Shown: positions 25,748 through 32,910 of the stretch, one piece after another
Layout: each line of letters opens with the position of its first letter
Position numbering within the stretch: position 1 is the stretch's first letter
Assembly: GCA_964546375.1 (NCBI GenBank)
Contig: CAZJJO010000001.1
Coordinates: 1 to 59,934, forward strand
Source of the DNA: CAYVFM01 sp964546375
GTDB taxonomy: Bacteria; Gemmatimonadota; Gemmatimonadetes; Palauibacterales; Palauibacteraceae
DNA: 59,934 nt
Direction of reading: 5' to 3'
Program-made: the position numbers and the translations under genes
The notes under the pieces: generated by a model
Database searches by the model: none
Seen by the model: only the letters and a program-made list of their open reading frames with translations
Told to the model about the DNA's origin: nothing

Positions 25748-26176
25748 GTGAGCGACGACGGATCCGCACGCTGCCGGGCCGCGATCCCGGCCTGGCGCCG
25801 GCTCGCCGCGGCGGCGCTGGTGCTGGCCCTGACGGGCTGCGGCCTCTTCAGCCGCCAGCCCGAGGAGCCCTCGCCCGGGGCGACCGACGGCCCGCAGATC
25901 ACCGTCCAGGTGAGGAACCTGGCGTGGAAGAACGTCCACGTGTACGTGATCGCCGGCGCGAACTGGCGGTCGATGGGCGTGCTCAGCAGCCAGGGGGAGG
26001 AGACCTACCGGCTTCCCCGCGACCTGATGGGCGCCCGGCAGGAGATCCGGCTGGCCGCCGACCCGGTGGGCTCCCGCCACGCCTTCATCTCGGATCCGGT
26101 GCAGGTGGAGCCGGGGGACCGGGTGACGTGGACGATCCAGGACAACCTGGCCCTTTCGAGCGTCTTCGTCGAGTAG
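25748..26176 (+). CDS. small lipoprotein of unknown function
   Basis: A 142-residue predicted lipoprotein: an Arg-containing N-region, a hydrophobic stretch (LAAAALVLALTGC) and lipobox LTGC, then a short linker and a beta-rich domain with VQVRNLAWKNVHVYVIAGAN and a final VTWTIQDNLALSSVFVE. The strand pattern suggests a small immunoglobulin-like fold; I do not recognise the family. The start is GTG at 25748 with GAGGAGGC upstream. It probably rides in the same transcript as ogt and the OsmC-family gene. Confidence 0.7.
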   Translation: MSDDGSARCRAAIPAWRRLAAAALVLALTGCGLFSRQPEEPSPGATDGPQITVQVRNLAWKNVHVYVIAGANWRSMGVLSSQGEETYRLPRDLMGARQEIRLAADPVGSRHAFISDPVQVEPGDRVTWTIQDNLALSSVFVE

Positions 26177-26198
26177 CGCACCCGACCGGGAGGCGAGC

Positions 26199-26660
26199 GT
26201 GAGCGAGGAGCCGTTCTACGTGGTTCGTTCGACGGTCCGGAAGGTGGAGGGCCTCCGCCGTCGGGCCTCCCTCCCCACGGGCGAGGAGGTGGAGCTGGGC
26301 GTCCACGGCCCCGTCAAGGAGGCCTACGGCATCGAGGCCGAGGACCTGCCGCTCCCGGTGGACTACCTGGTGGCCACCACCGGCGGTTGAATGCTCGGGA
26401 CCCTGAACGGCGCGCTGGAGGCGCGCGAGGTCGACCTGGGCCCCGACGACCTGGTGGCCGAGGTGGAGGGGATCAACGAGATGGACGGGAAGGTGCCCGT
26501 CCTCACCGAGATCCGGGTCCACTACACGATCCGGGTGCCGGCTGCGGACCGGGACACCGTCGAGAAGGTCCTCTCCCGGCACCAGGAGTTCTGCCCCTCG
26601 GCGCAGACCCTGGCGGGGGCGGTGGAGGTGAGCTGGACCGCCGACATCCAGGAGGTCTGA
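26199..26660 (+). CDS. OsmC-family protein with in-frame TGA; candidate selenoprotein
   Basis: One 153-residue OsmC-fold peroxidase-like protein whose frame is crossed by TGA at 26388-26390 (codon 64). The part before the stop ends LPVDYLVATTGG and the part after it begins MLGTLNGALEAR. In OsmC-family proteins this is the junction where the first catalytic cysteine caps the central helix. The second conserved cysteine is present (C132, FCPSAQTL). The joined length and both halves fit a complete OsmC domain, and a SECIS-like hairpin follows the TGA. I infer selenocysteine at 64, giving a Sec/Cys redox pair. The start is GTG at 26199 (GGAGGCGAGC before it). Conventional callers would report two short proteins (26199-26390 and 26391-26660). 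A sequencing error (TGC to TGA) is the main alternative. Confidence 0.82.
26388..26426 (+). promoter_or_regulatory. candidate bacterial SECIS element
   Basis: Downstream of the in-frame TGA, GCGCGC (26410-26415) pairs perfectly with GCGCGC (26421-26426) around the loop UGGAG (26416-26420). A lower GACC/GGUC helix (26399-26402 with 26429-26432) can add to it. The loop begins 25 nt after the TGA and has G at its second position. Known bacterial SECIS elements place a small loop with G in its first two positions about 16-37 nt after UGA, so it fits. SelB binding is inferred. Confidence 0.65.
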
Positions 26661-26672
26661 GCGCCGGTGGCA

Positions 26673-26693
26673 GCCCCCCCGGGACGCGGGGGC
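26673..26693. terminator. hairpin between convergent OsmC-family and FKBP genes
   Basis: GCCCCC / GGGGGC with a 9-nt loop, between two stop codons only 35 bp apart. Probably a shared terminator; no T-run. Confidence 0.4.
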
Positions 26694-26695
26694 GG

Positions 26696-27214
26696 TCAGC
26701 CGCCCGCGGCCACCTCCATCAGCTCCACCCGGAAGAGCAGGGTGGCGTTCGGGGGGATGGGGCCGCCGCCGCTGCTGCCGTAGGCCAGCTCCGGGGGGAT
26801 CCGGAGGATCCGCTCGCCGCCGACCTGCATCCCCTCCAGGCCCTCGTCCCAGCCCTCGATGACCCGGCCGGTCCCGAGGACGAACCGGATCGGCTGGCCG
26901 CGGTCGCGGCTCGAGTCGAACTTCGTCCCGTCGGTGAGGCAGCCGGTGTAGTGGACGGCGACCGTGTCGCCGGCCCCGGCGGTCCGGCCCTGGCCGTCGG
27001 CGAGCTGCAGGTAGCGGAGGCCGCTGTCCGTGGCGGTCATCGAGTCCGACGGCACCGAGGTCAGGGCCTCGCAGGCGTTGTCGGCGGCGGCCGCGTCGGA
27101 GGACGCGGCGGCTACCGCGTCGCCGTCGGCGGCGGTGTCGGCGTCTCCCCCGCCGCAGGCGACGAGCAGCAGCAGGGCGGCGAGAAGCGGGGCGGCGGGT
27201 GCGTGGCGTCGCAT
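26696..27214 (-). CDS. FKBP-type peptidyl-prolyl isomerase lipoprotein
   Basis: A 172-residue lipoprotein: LLAALLLLVAC is the signal and lipobox, a Ala/Asp-rich linker follows, then a complete FKBP domain (VAVHYTGCLTDGTKFDSS, IEGWDEGLEGMQVGGERILRIPPELAYG, NATLLFRVELMEV). It should accelerate proline isomerisation in exported proteins at the outer or inner membrane surface. The start is ATG at 27212-27214 with GGGAGAG upstream. Confidence 0.93.
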   Translation of the reverse strand: MRRHAPAAPLLAALLLLVACGGGDADTAADGDAVAAASSDAAAADNACEALTSVPSDSMTATDSGLRYLQLADGQGRTAGAGDTVAVHYTGCLTDGTKFDSSRDRGQPIRFVLGTGRVIEGWDEGLEGMQVGGERILRIPPELAYGSSGGGPIPPNATLLFRVELMEVAAGG

Positions 27215-27299
27215 GCGGATCTCTCCCTGTCTCGTTGGGTTCGGACGAGGGCCGGCCGCGGCCCGGGGGACGGCGCGTCCCCCGGCGGGGCGGTTTCCC

Positions 27300-28670
27300 T
27301 CAGGGCTCCAGGTGGACGGTTTGAACGTTGACGAACTCGCGGATCCCGTGGCGGCCCAGCTCGCGGCCGTAGCCGGAGGCCTTCACGCCGCCGAACGGGA
27401 CGCGGGGGTCGGAGGCCACCATGCCGTTCACGGCGACCACGCCCGCCTCGATCCGGTCGAGGAAGAGCGACCGCTCGGCGTCGTCGCCGGTCCAGACGGC
27501 GGCGCCGAGCCCGAAGTCGGTCTCGTTGGCCAGCTCCACGGCCTCGTCGGCCCCGTCGGCCCGGAGCACCACCGCCGCCGGTCCGAACAGCTCCTCGGTC
27601 CGCGCCGGCGCCCCCTCGGGCACCGAGGCGAGGACCGTCGGGGGGTAGAACCAGCCCGGGCCCTCCGGGGGCTCCCCGCCCAGCAGCCGCTCGGCACCCG
27701 CGTCCAGGCTCTCGGTGACCTGGCGGTGGAGCCGCCGGCGGAGGTCTTCCCGGGCCAGCGGGCCCACGTCCGTGTCCGACGACTGGGGGTCGCCGACCTC
27801 CAGCCCGTCCATCCGCTCGACCAGCCCCCGGGTGAACGCGTCGGCCACCCGGCGGTGGACCACGAAGCGCTTGGCGGCGATGCAGGACTGGCCGCTGTTC
27901 TGGATCCGGGCCCGGACGGCGGTCTCCAGCGCCGCCTCCAGGTCCGCCGAGGGCATGACGACGAAGGGGTCGCTGCCCCCCAGCTCCAGCACCGTCTTCT
28001 TGACCCGGCGGCCGGCCTCGGCGGCCACGGCGCGGCCCGCCCCGGTGCTGCCCGTGAGGGTGGCCGCCCGGACCCGGTCGTCGGCCAGGACGTCGGCCAC
28101 ACGGTCCTCCTCCAGGAAGAGGTTCTGGAACGCCCCCTCCGGGAAGCCGGCCTTCCGGAAGACGCCCTCCACGGCCACGGCGCACTGGGGGACGTTGGGG
28201 GCGTGCTTCAGGAGGCCGACGTTGCCGGCCATCAGGGCCGGCGCGGCGAACCGGAAGACCTGCCAGAAGGGATAGTTCCACGGCATCACCGCCAGCACCG
28301 GGCCCAGGGGGCGGTAGCGCACGAAGGTCCGGTCGGCGTCGGCCTCGACCTCCTCGGCCGAGAGGTAGGCCTCGGCGTGCTCGGCGTAGTGGCGGCAGAC
28401 CCAGGCGCACTTGCGGACCTCGGCCGCGGCCTGGTCGACGGGCTTGCCCATCTCGAGGGTCATCAGCCGGGCGTAGGCCTGCTCCCCGTCCTCCAGGATC
28501 TCCGCCGCCCGCTCCATCCGTTCGGCCCGCCCGGACAGGGGAGCGTCGCGGAGCTCCCGGAAGGCGCGCCCCGCCCGCTCCAGGCGCTCCTCCAGCGCGT
28601 CCCCGTCCAGGGGCTCGAAGGTCTGCAGGGTCTCGCCGGTGGCCGGGTTCTCGCTCCGGAACGGGGTCAC
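27300..28670 (-). CDS. NAD(P)-dependent aldehyde dehydrogenase, succinate-semialdehyde type
   Basis: A 456-residue aldehyde dehydrogenase. It carries the catalytic cysteine in NSGQSCIAAKRF, the general base in LELGGSDPFVV, the cofactor loop TGSTGAGRAV and MPWNYPFWQV. Length and pattern fit the GabD/YneI-like succinate-semialdehyde group, though the substrate is not proven. The start is GTG at 28668-28670 behind GGGAGGCGGAC. It sits 22 bp downstream of an alcohol dehydrogenase, so the pair could oxidise an alcohol to an acid in two steps. Confidence 0.9.
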   Translation of the reverse strand: MTPFRSENPATGETLQTFEPLDGDALEERLERAGRAFRELRDAPLSGRAERMERAAEILEDGEQAYARLMTLEMGKPVDQAAAEVRKCAWVCRHYAEHAEAYLSAEEVEADADRTFVRYRPLGPVLAVMPWNYPFWQVFRFAAPALMAGNVGLLKHAPNVPQCAVAVEGVFRKAGFPEGAFQNLFLEEDRVADVLADDRVRAATLTGSTGAGRAVAAEAGRRVKKTVLELGGSDPFVVMPSADLEAALETAVRARIQNSGQSCIAAKRFVVHRRVADAFTRGLVERMDGLEVGDPQSSDTDVGPLAREDLRRRLHRQVTESLDAGAERLLGGEPPEGPGWFYPPTVLASVPEGAPARTEELFGPAAVVLRADGADEAVELANETDFGLGAAVWTGDDAERSLFLDRIEAGVVAVNGMVASDPRVPFGGVKASGYGRELGRHGIREFVNVQTVHLEP

Positions 28671-28692
28671 GTCCGCCTCCCGTGGCCGCGGT

Positions 28693-29703
28693 TCACTCGG
28701 TCGCCAGCACGGCACGGCCCGGGAGCCGTCCGGACTCGACGGCCTCCAGCGCCGCCCCGGCCTCCTCGAGCGGGAAGGTCTCCTCCACCCGGGCGGTCAC
28801 CCCGTGTCGGGCCGAGAACTCGAGGCAGGCCCGCAGGTCCTTCCGCGAGCCGGAGGGGGAGCCCATCACCCGCCGCCGGCCCATGATCAGGTCCATGGGG
28901 TGGGCCTCGACGACGGCGTCCTCGATGCCCAGGACCACCAGCGTGCCGTCGGCGGCCAGCCCCGGCACCAGGGCCGACATGGCCGAGGACGAGGGGGCGG
29001 TGCCGAGGACGACGTCGGCGCCGCCCTCCTCCTGCAGCGCCTCCGCCGGGTCGCCGGCGTCGAGGCGGACGAAGCGGTCGGCGCCCAGCCGCCGGGCGTC
29101 CCGCTCCTTCCCGGGGCTGGTGGAGAGGACGGTCACGCGCCCGCCCATGGCGTCGGCGTATCGCACGCCCAGGTGCCCGAGGCCGCCCAGCCCCAGCACC
29201 GCCACCCGGTCGCCCGGCTCGAAGCCGGCGTTCCGCAGCCCCTGGAAGACGGTGATGCCGGCGCACATGAGGGGTGCCGCCTCGACGTCGCCCAGCGCCT
29301 CCGGGACCGGCGTGACGTAGTCGGCCGCGGCCACCATGAACTCGGCGTAGCCGCCGTCCCGGGTCGCCCCCGTCACCTCCATCTCGGGGCAGAGGATCCC
29401 CTCGCCCTCGACGCACCGGTCGCAGCGGCCGCAGGCGGCGTACAGCCAGGGGACGCCGACCCGCTCGCCGACGGCCGGCGCCTCGACCCCCGCCCCCCGT
29501 TCGACGACCTCGCCCACCACCTCGTGGCCCGGCACGACGGGGAAGTCGGTGTCGGGCACGTGGCCGTCGCGGACGTTGACGTCGCTGTGGCAGACCCCGC
29601 AGGCCCGGACCCGGAGCAGCACCTCGCCCCGGCCGGGCTCGGGCCGCTCCCGGTCCTCGATCCGAACGGGGGCTCCCGGCTCGTCGACGACGGCGGCTCG
29701 CAT
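28693..29703 (-). CDS. zinc-dependent alcohol dehydrogenase
   Basis: A 336-residue medium-chain alcohol dehydrogenase. Catalytic zinc ligands are in CGVCHSD and GHEVVGEV. The structural zinc site is the four-cysteine lobe CGRCDRCVEGEGILC. The NAD(P) Rossmann motif is VLGLGGLGHLG. The start is ATG at 29701-29703 with GAGGAGG upstream. It is probably cotranscribed with the aldehyde dehydrogenase that follows. Confidence 0.92.
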   Translation of the reverse strand: MRAAVVDEPGAPVRIEDRERPEPGRGEVLLRVRACGVCHSDVNVRDGHVPDTDFPVVPGHEVVGEVVERGAGVEAPAVGERVGVPWLYAACGRCDRCVEGEGILCPEMEVTGATRDGGYAEFMVAAADYVTPVPEALGDVEAAPLMCAGITVFQGLRNAGFEPGDRVAVLGLGGLGHLGVRYADAMGGRVTVLSTSPGKERDARRLGADRFVRLDAGDPAEALQEEGGADVVLGTAPSSSAMSALVPGLAADGTLVVLGIEDAVVEAHPMDLIMGRRRVMGSPSGSRKDLRACLEFSARHGVTARVEETFPLEEAGAALEAVESGRLPGRAVLATE

Positions 29704-30087
29704 GGCAGGCCTCCTCGGGCGAGGGGTTCGCGGCGCGACGCGGACGGCCGATCGGCCCCCGGCGGGGCGGGGCGGCCGCGCCCGTCCAGCGGCGCACGAT
29801 GCGTTCCAGCCGGAGGCGGTTGCCGGGAGCGGCGCGCCCGGGCCATTCTTCGGGCGTGACGGACGCTCCCACCCCCTCCCGGCCCGCCTGGCCCACCGGT
29901 TGCCCCCGGCCCCGCCGGGCCGGCATCTCCGCCGTCGTTCTTCGGGCGACCGACGGGCCGCCGGAACGGGGATCCTGGTGTCGGTGATCGCCGGCCGGCC
30001 CCGGGCCGTGCCATGGTGCTGCCCGGCGGTCGACGAGGTGCTGTCGGGCCCGGCCGCGGCCGGATCAGCCGGGAGCGGGGTCGGGAG
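29704..30087. other. 384-bp divergent intergenic region
   Basis: No convincing gene is visible. The region separates the divergent alcohol dehydrogenase and AddB-like genes, so promoters for both should be here, but no clear -35/-10 pair is evident. An 11-bp direct repeat (TTCTTCGGGCG at 29846-29856 and 29938-29948) is the only structure I noted. Confidence 0.6.
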
Positions 30088-32910
30088 ATGAGCGACCGGG
30101 TCTTCCTGTCCTGGAAGGAGCCGGCGCTGCCGCAGGCGGCCGACCGGCTCGCCGACGGGTACGCCCGGGCAGGCGAGCTCCCTCTGGACGACGTCCTGGT
30201 GGTCGTCCCCGGGCGCCGGGCAGGACGGCGGCTCACCGAGCTGCTGGTCGGCGAGGCCGAGGCCCGGGATCTGGTGCTCACCCCGCCTCGGACGCCCACG
30301 ATCGGGGCCCTGCCCGAGCTCCTGTACGAGCCGAGTTCGCCGCTGGCCACTTCCGCGCTGTCCCGACGCGTGTGGACCGAAGCCCTGGTATCTCTGGACC
30401 GGGAGCGCCGCTCCGAGGTCTTCCCGGATCCGCCCGACGACGGCGACCTCCACGGCTGGACGCGGCTGGCGGAGCTCGTCCACGGGCTCCATCGAGAGAC
30501 GGCGCGCGAAGGCCTCGACTTCTCCGGCGTGGCCCGGGCCTGCAGAGAGGGGGAAGGATTCGACGACGGGAGCCGCTGGAATCTCCTCTCGGAGGTCCAG
30601 AAGCGCTATCGGCGCCGGCTCCGGGAGTTGGGCTACGTGGATCGGGACGAGGCGCGGCTCCGGGCGGTGGAGGACGATCGCGTCGGGGCGGACCGGGAGA
30701 TCGTCCTGGTGGGCGTCGTCGAGATCCCGGGGATCGTCCGATCCATGCTTCGCCGGGCGGGCGTCGCAGTCACGCCGCTGGTCCACGCGCCGGAGGACCT
30801 CGCGGACGCCTTCGACGATCTCGGCTGTGTCCGTGCCCGGACCTGGAGCGAACGGGAGATCGAGATTCCCGAGGAGATCGTCGCTCTTCGCGGCCGACCG
30901 CCCTCGCAGGCGGACGAGGCCGTCCGCCGTCTCTCCGGGAGCGGCCGGGATCTGGCCCCCGACGAGATCACGGTCGGTGTGCCGAACGAGGAGGTGGTCC
31001 CGTACCTGGAGCAGCGCTTCCGGGCCTACGGGATCCCCCACCGCCGCGGCGCCGGTACGGACCTGCCGCTCACCGGCCCCTACCGGCTGCTCGCCGCGGT
31101 CGCCGACTACCAGGACGGACAGCGGTTCGAGGACTTCTCCGCGCTCCTGCGGCACCCCGAGGTCTCGCGAGCGACCGGGGTCACGGGGGCGCTGGAGGCG
31201 GCCGACCGGCACTTCAGCGAGCGGTTGCCCGCCCGCGCTCCCCTCCGACCGGAGATCGCGGGGGAGCGGGGCGACCGTCGGTTCGAGCAGGTCGCCCGGT
31301 CGCTGGACGAGAGCCTCCAGCTCCGGCGCCTCGCCGGTCGGCGACCGCTGAGCGAGTGGATGCCCGAGGTCCTGGCGCTGCTCCGAAGGGTCTACGGCGG
31401 CCGGGAGGTCGACCGCACCAGCAGCTCGGGACGGTCGACCGTCGAGGCGCTGGAGGTCGTCCGCGACGCGGCCGCCGAGCTCCATCGACTGCCCGAGGAG
31501 GTCGACGTGTCCTGCTCCGGAGCGGCCGCGATCCGGGTCCTCCTCTCGGAGATCCGGGACGCGTCGGTGCCTCCCCTGCCCGACAGCACGGCGGTGGAGT
31601 TGCTGGGCTGGCTCGAGCTCCACCTGGACGACGCGCCGGTCCTGGTGATCACCGGGTTCGACGAGGATCACGTCCCCGCCACGGTGAGCGCAGATCCCTT
31701 CCTGCCCGACGGGCTCCGCAGCCGGCTCGGTCTGGTCGACAACGAGTGGCGCCACGGCCGGGACGCCTACCTTTTCGCGGCCATCCTCGCCTCGCGGGAG
31801 GAGACCCACGTCGTCGTGGGCCGGCGGAACGCGGACGGGGATCCGCTCCGCCCCAGCCGGCTCCTGCTGGCCGCCTCCGGCCGGGAGCTCGCCCGGCGGG
31901 CCCGGCGCCTCTTCACCGACGAGGTCCCCTCGCCGGCCCCGCTGCCGCGGCTGGGGGGACGGCCGGCGGAGGAGAGCCGCTTCCGGACCCCTCCCGAGCC
32001 GGAGCTCGAGATCGATCCGCCGCCCGAGAGCCTCGGCGTGACCGAGTTCGGCCTCCTGCTCCGGGATCCCTACCGGTGGGCCCTCGAGCACCGGCTCGGC
32101 CTGGAGGCGGTGGACGACCGGCGCCGCGAGCTCGACGGCCTCCAGTTCGGAGGGCTCGCCCACGAGGTGCTCCGCCGGTTCGGGGAGTCGCCCGCAGTTC
32201 GGTCCGCGGATCCGGAGAGGATCAGGGACCGGCTTCACCGGGAGCTGGACGAGGTGGCGGGCGATCGCTACGCCGGCGCTCTGCCGGCGGTGCGCGTCCA
32301 GATCGAGCAGCTCCGTGCCCGTCTCTCCGACTTCGCGGCCTGGCAAGCCGATCGGGTGCGCGAGGGATGGGAGACGAGGGCCGTGGAGGTCGGGACGCCC
32401 GAGGGCGGGGTGCCGCTGGAGGTCGACGGGGAGCCGGTCGGGGTCCGGGGGCGGATCGACCGGGTCGATCGCCACCGGGAGACCGGTCGGTGGGAGGTTC
32501 TGGACTACAAGACCTCGGCCACCGCCCGGGAACCGGAGAAGCACCATCGGAAGCGCGGAGAATGGATCGACCTCCAGTTGCCGCTCTATCGGCACCTGCT
32601 GTCCGGTATCGCGGGGGAGGGAGCGCTCCCGGCGGAACTGGCCGACCCCGGCCGCCGGGTGGACCTCGGGTTCGTGAATCTCTCCCGGGACGGGACGGAC
32701 CGGGCCGTGGCCTCGTGGTCTTCGGAGGAGCTGGAGCGCGCCCTGGAGGCGGCAAGGAGCGTGGTCCGGCAGCTGCGCTCCGGGAAAGTGCGGTACCGGG
32801 AGGACGCCGACGCCCCCGGGGGAGAGGCTCTCGCGCCGCTCCTGGGCGAGGGCCGGCTGCGGGCGCGGCGCCGCTCGGCAGAGCGTCCGGAGGGGAAGGA
32901 AACGGCGTGA
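30088..32910 (+). CDS. addB: AddB-like PD-(D/E)XK nuclease / inactive helicase subunit
   Basis: A 940-residue protein that fits the AddB role in double-strand break resection. The N-terminal half has helicase-like folds (VLVVVPGRRAGRRLTELL) without a Walker A motif. The C-terminal ~250 residues are a RecB-family nuclease: GGLAHEVLRRFGE, GRIDRVDR, VLDYKTSA and the QLPLYRHLL helix supply the H/D/D-x-K-Q-Y catalytic set. The four-cysteine iron-sulfur staple of Bacillus AddB is not seen. The start is ATG at 30088. Its TGA overlaps the GTG of the AddA-like gene. Confidence 0.8.
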   Translation: MSDRVFLSWKEPALPQAADRLADGYARAGELPLDDVLVVVPGRRAGRRLTELLVGEAEARDLVLTPPRTPTIGALPELLYEPSSPLATSALSRRVWTEALVSLDRERRSEVFPDPPDDGDLHGWTRLAELVHGLHRETAREGLDFSGVARACREGEGFDDGSRWNLLSEVQKRYRRRLRELGYVDRDEARLRAVEDDRVGADREIVLVGVVEIPGIVRSMLRRAGVAVTPLVHAPEDLADAFDDLGCVRARTWSEREIEIPEEIVALRGRPPSQADEAVRRLSGSGRDLAPDEITVGVPNEEVVPYLEQRFRAYGIPHRRGAGTDLPLTGPYRLLAAVADYQDGQRFEDFSALLRHPEVSRATGVTGALEAADRHFSERLPARAPLRPEIAGERGDRRFEQVARSLDESLQLRRLAGRRPLSEWMPEVLALLRRVYGGREVDRTSSSGRSTVEALEVVRDAAAELHRLPEEVDVSCSGAAAIRVLLSEIRDASVPPLPDSTAVELLGWLELHLDDAPVLVITGFDEDHVPATVSADPFLPDGLRSRLGLVDNEWRHGRDAYLFAAILASREETHVVVGRRNADGDPLRPSRLLLAASGRELARRARRLFTDEVPSPAPLPRLGGRPAEESRFRTPPEPELEIDPPPESLGVTEFGLLLRDPYRWALEHRLGLEAVDDRRRELDGLQFGGLAHEVLRRFGESPAVRSADPERIRDRLHRELDEVAGDRYAGALPAVRVQIEQLRARLSDFAAWQADRVREGWETRAVEVGTPEGGVPLEVDGEPVGVRGRIDRVDRHRETGRWEVLDYKTSATAREPEKHHRKRGEWIDLQLPLYRHLLSGIAGEGALPAELADPGRRVDLGFVNLSRDGTDRAVASWSSEELERALEAARSVVRQLRSGKVRYREDADAPGGEALAPLLGEGRLRARRRSAERPEGKETA

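Noticed and set aside
29846..29948. 11-bp direct repeat TTCTTCGGGCG in the addB upstream region
   Set aside because: Short, imperfectly placed and without dyad symmetry; chance is adequate in this composition.
28693..32595. Long minus-strand open frame of ~1300 codons running antisense through the AddB-like gene
   Set aside because: Low-complexity Arg/Pro/Gly/Ala translation typical of antisense frames in GC-rich DNA. Only its 3' part, the alcohol dehydrogenase, is a real gene.
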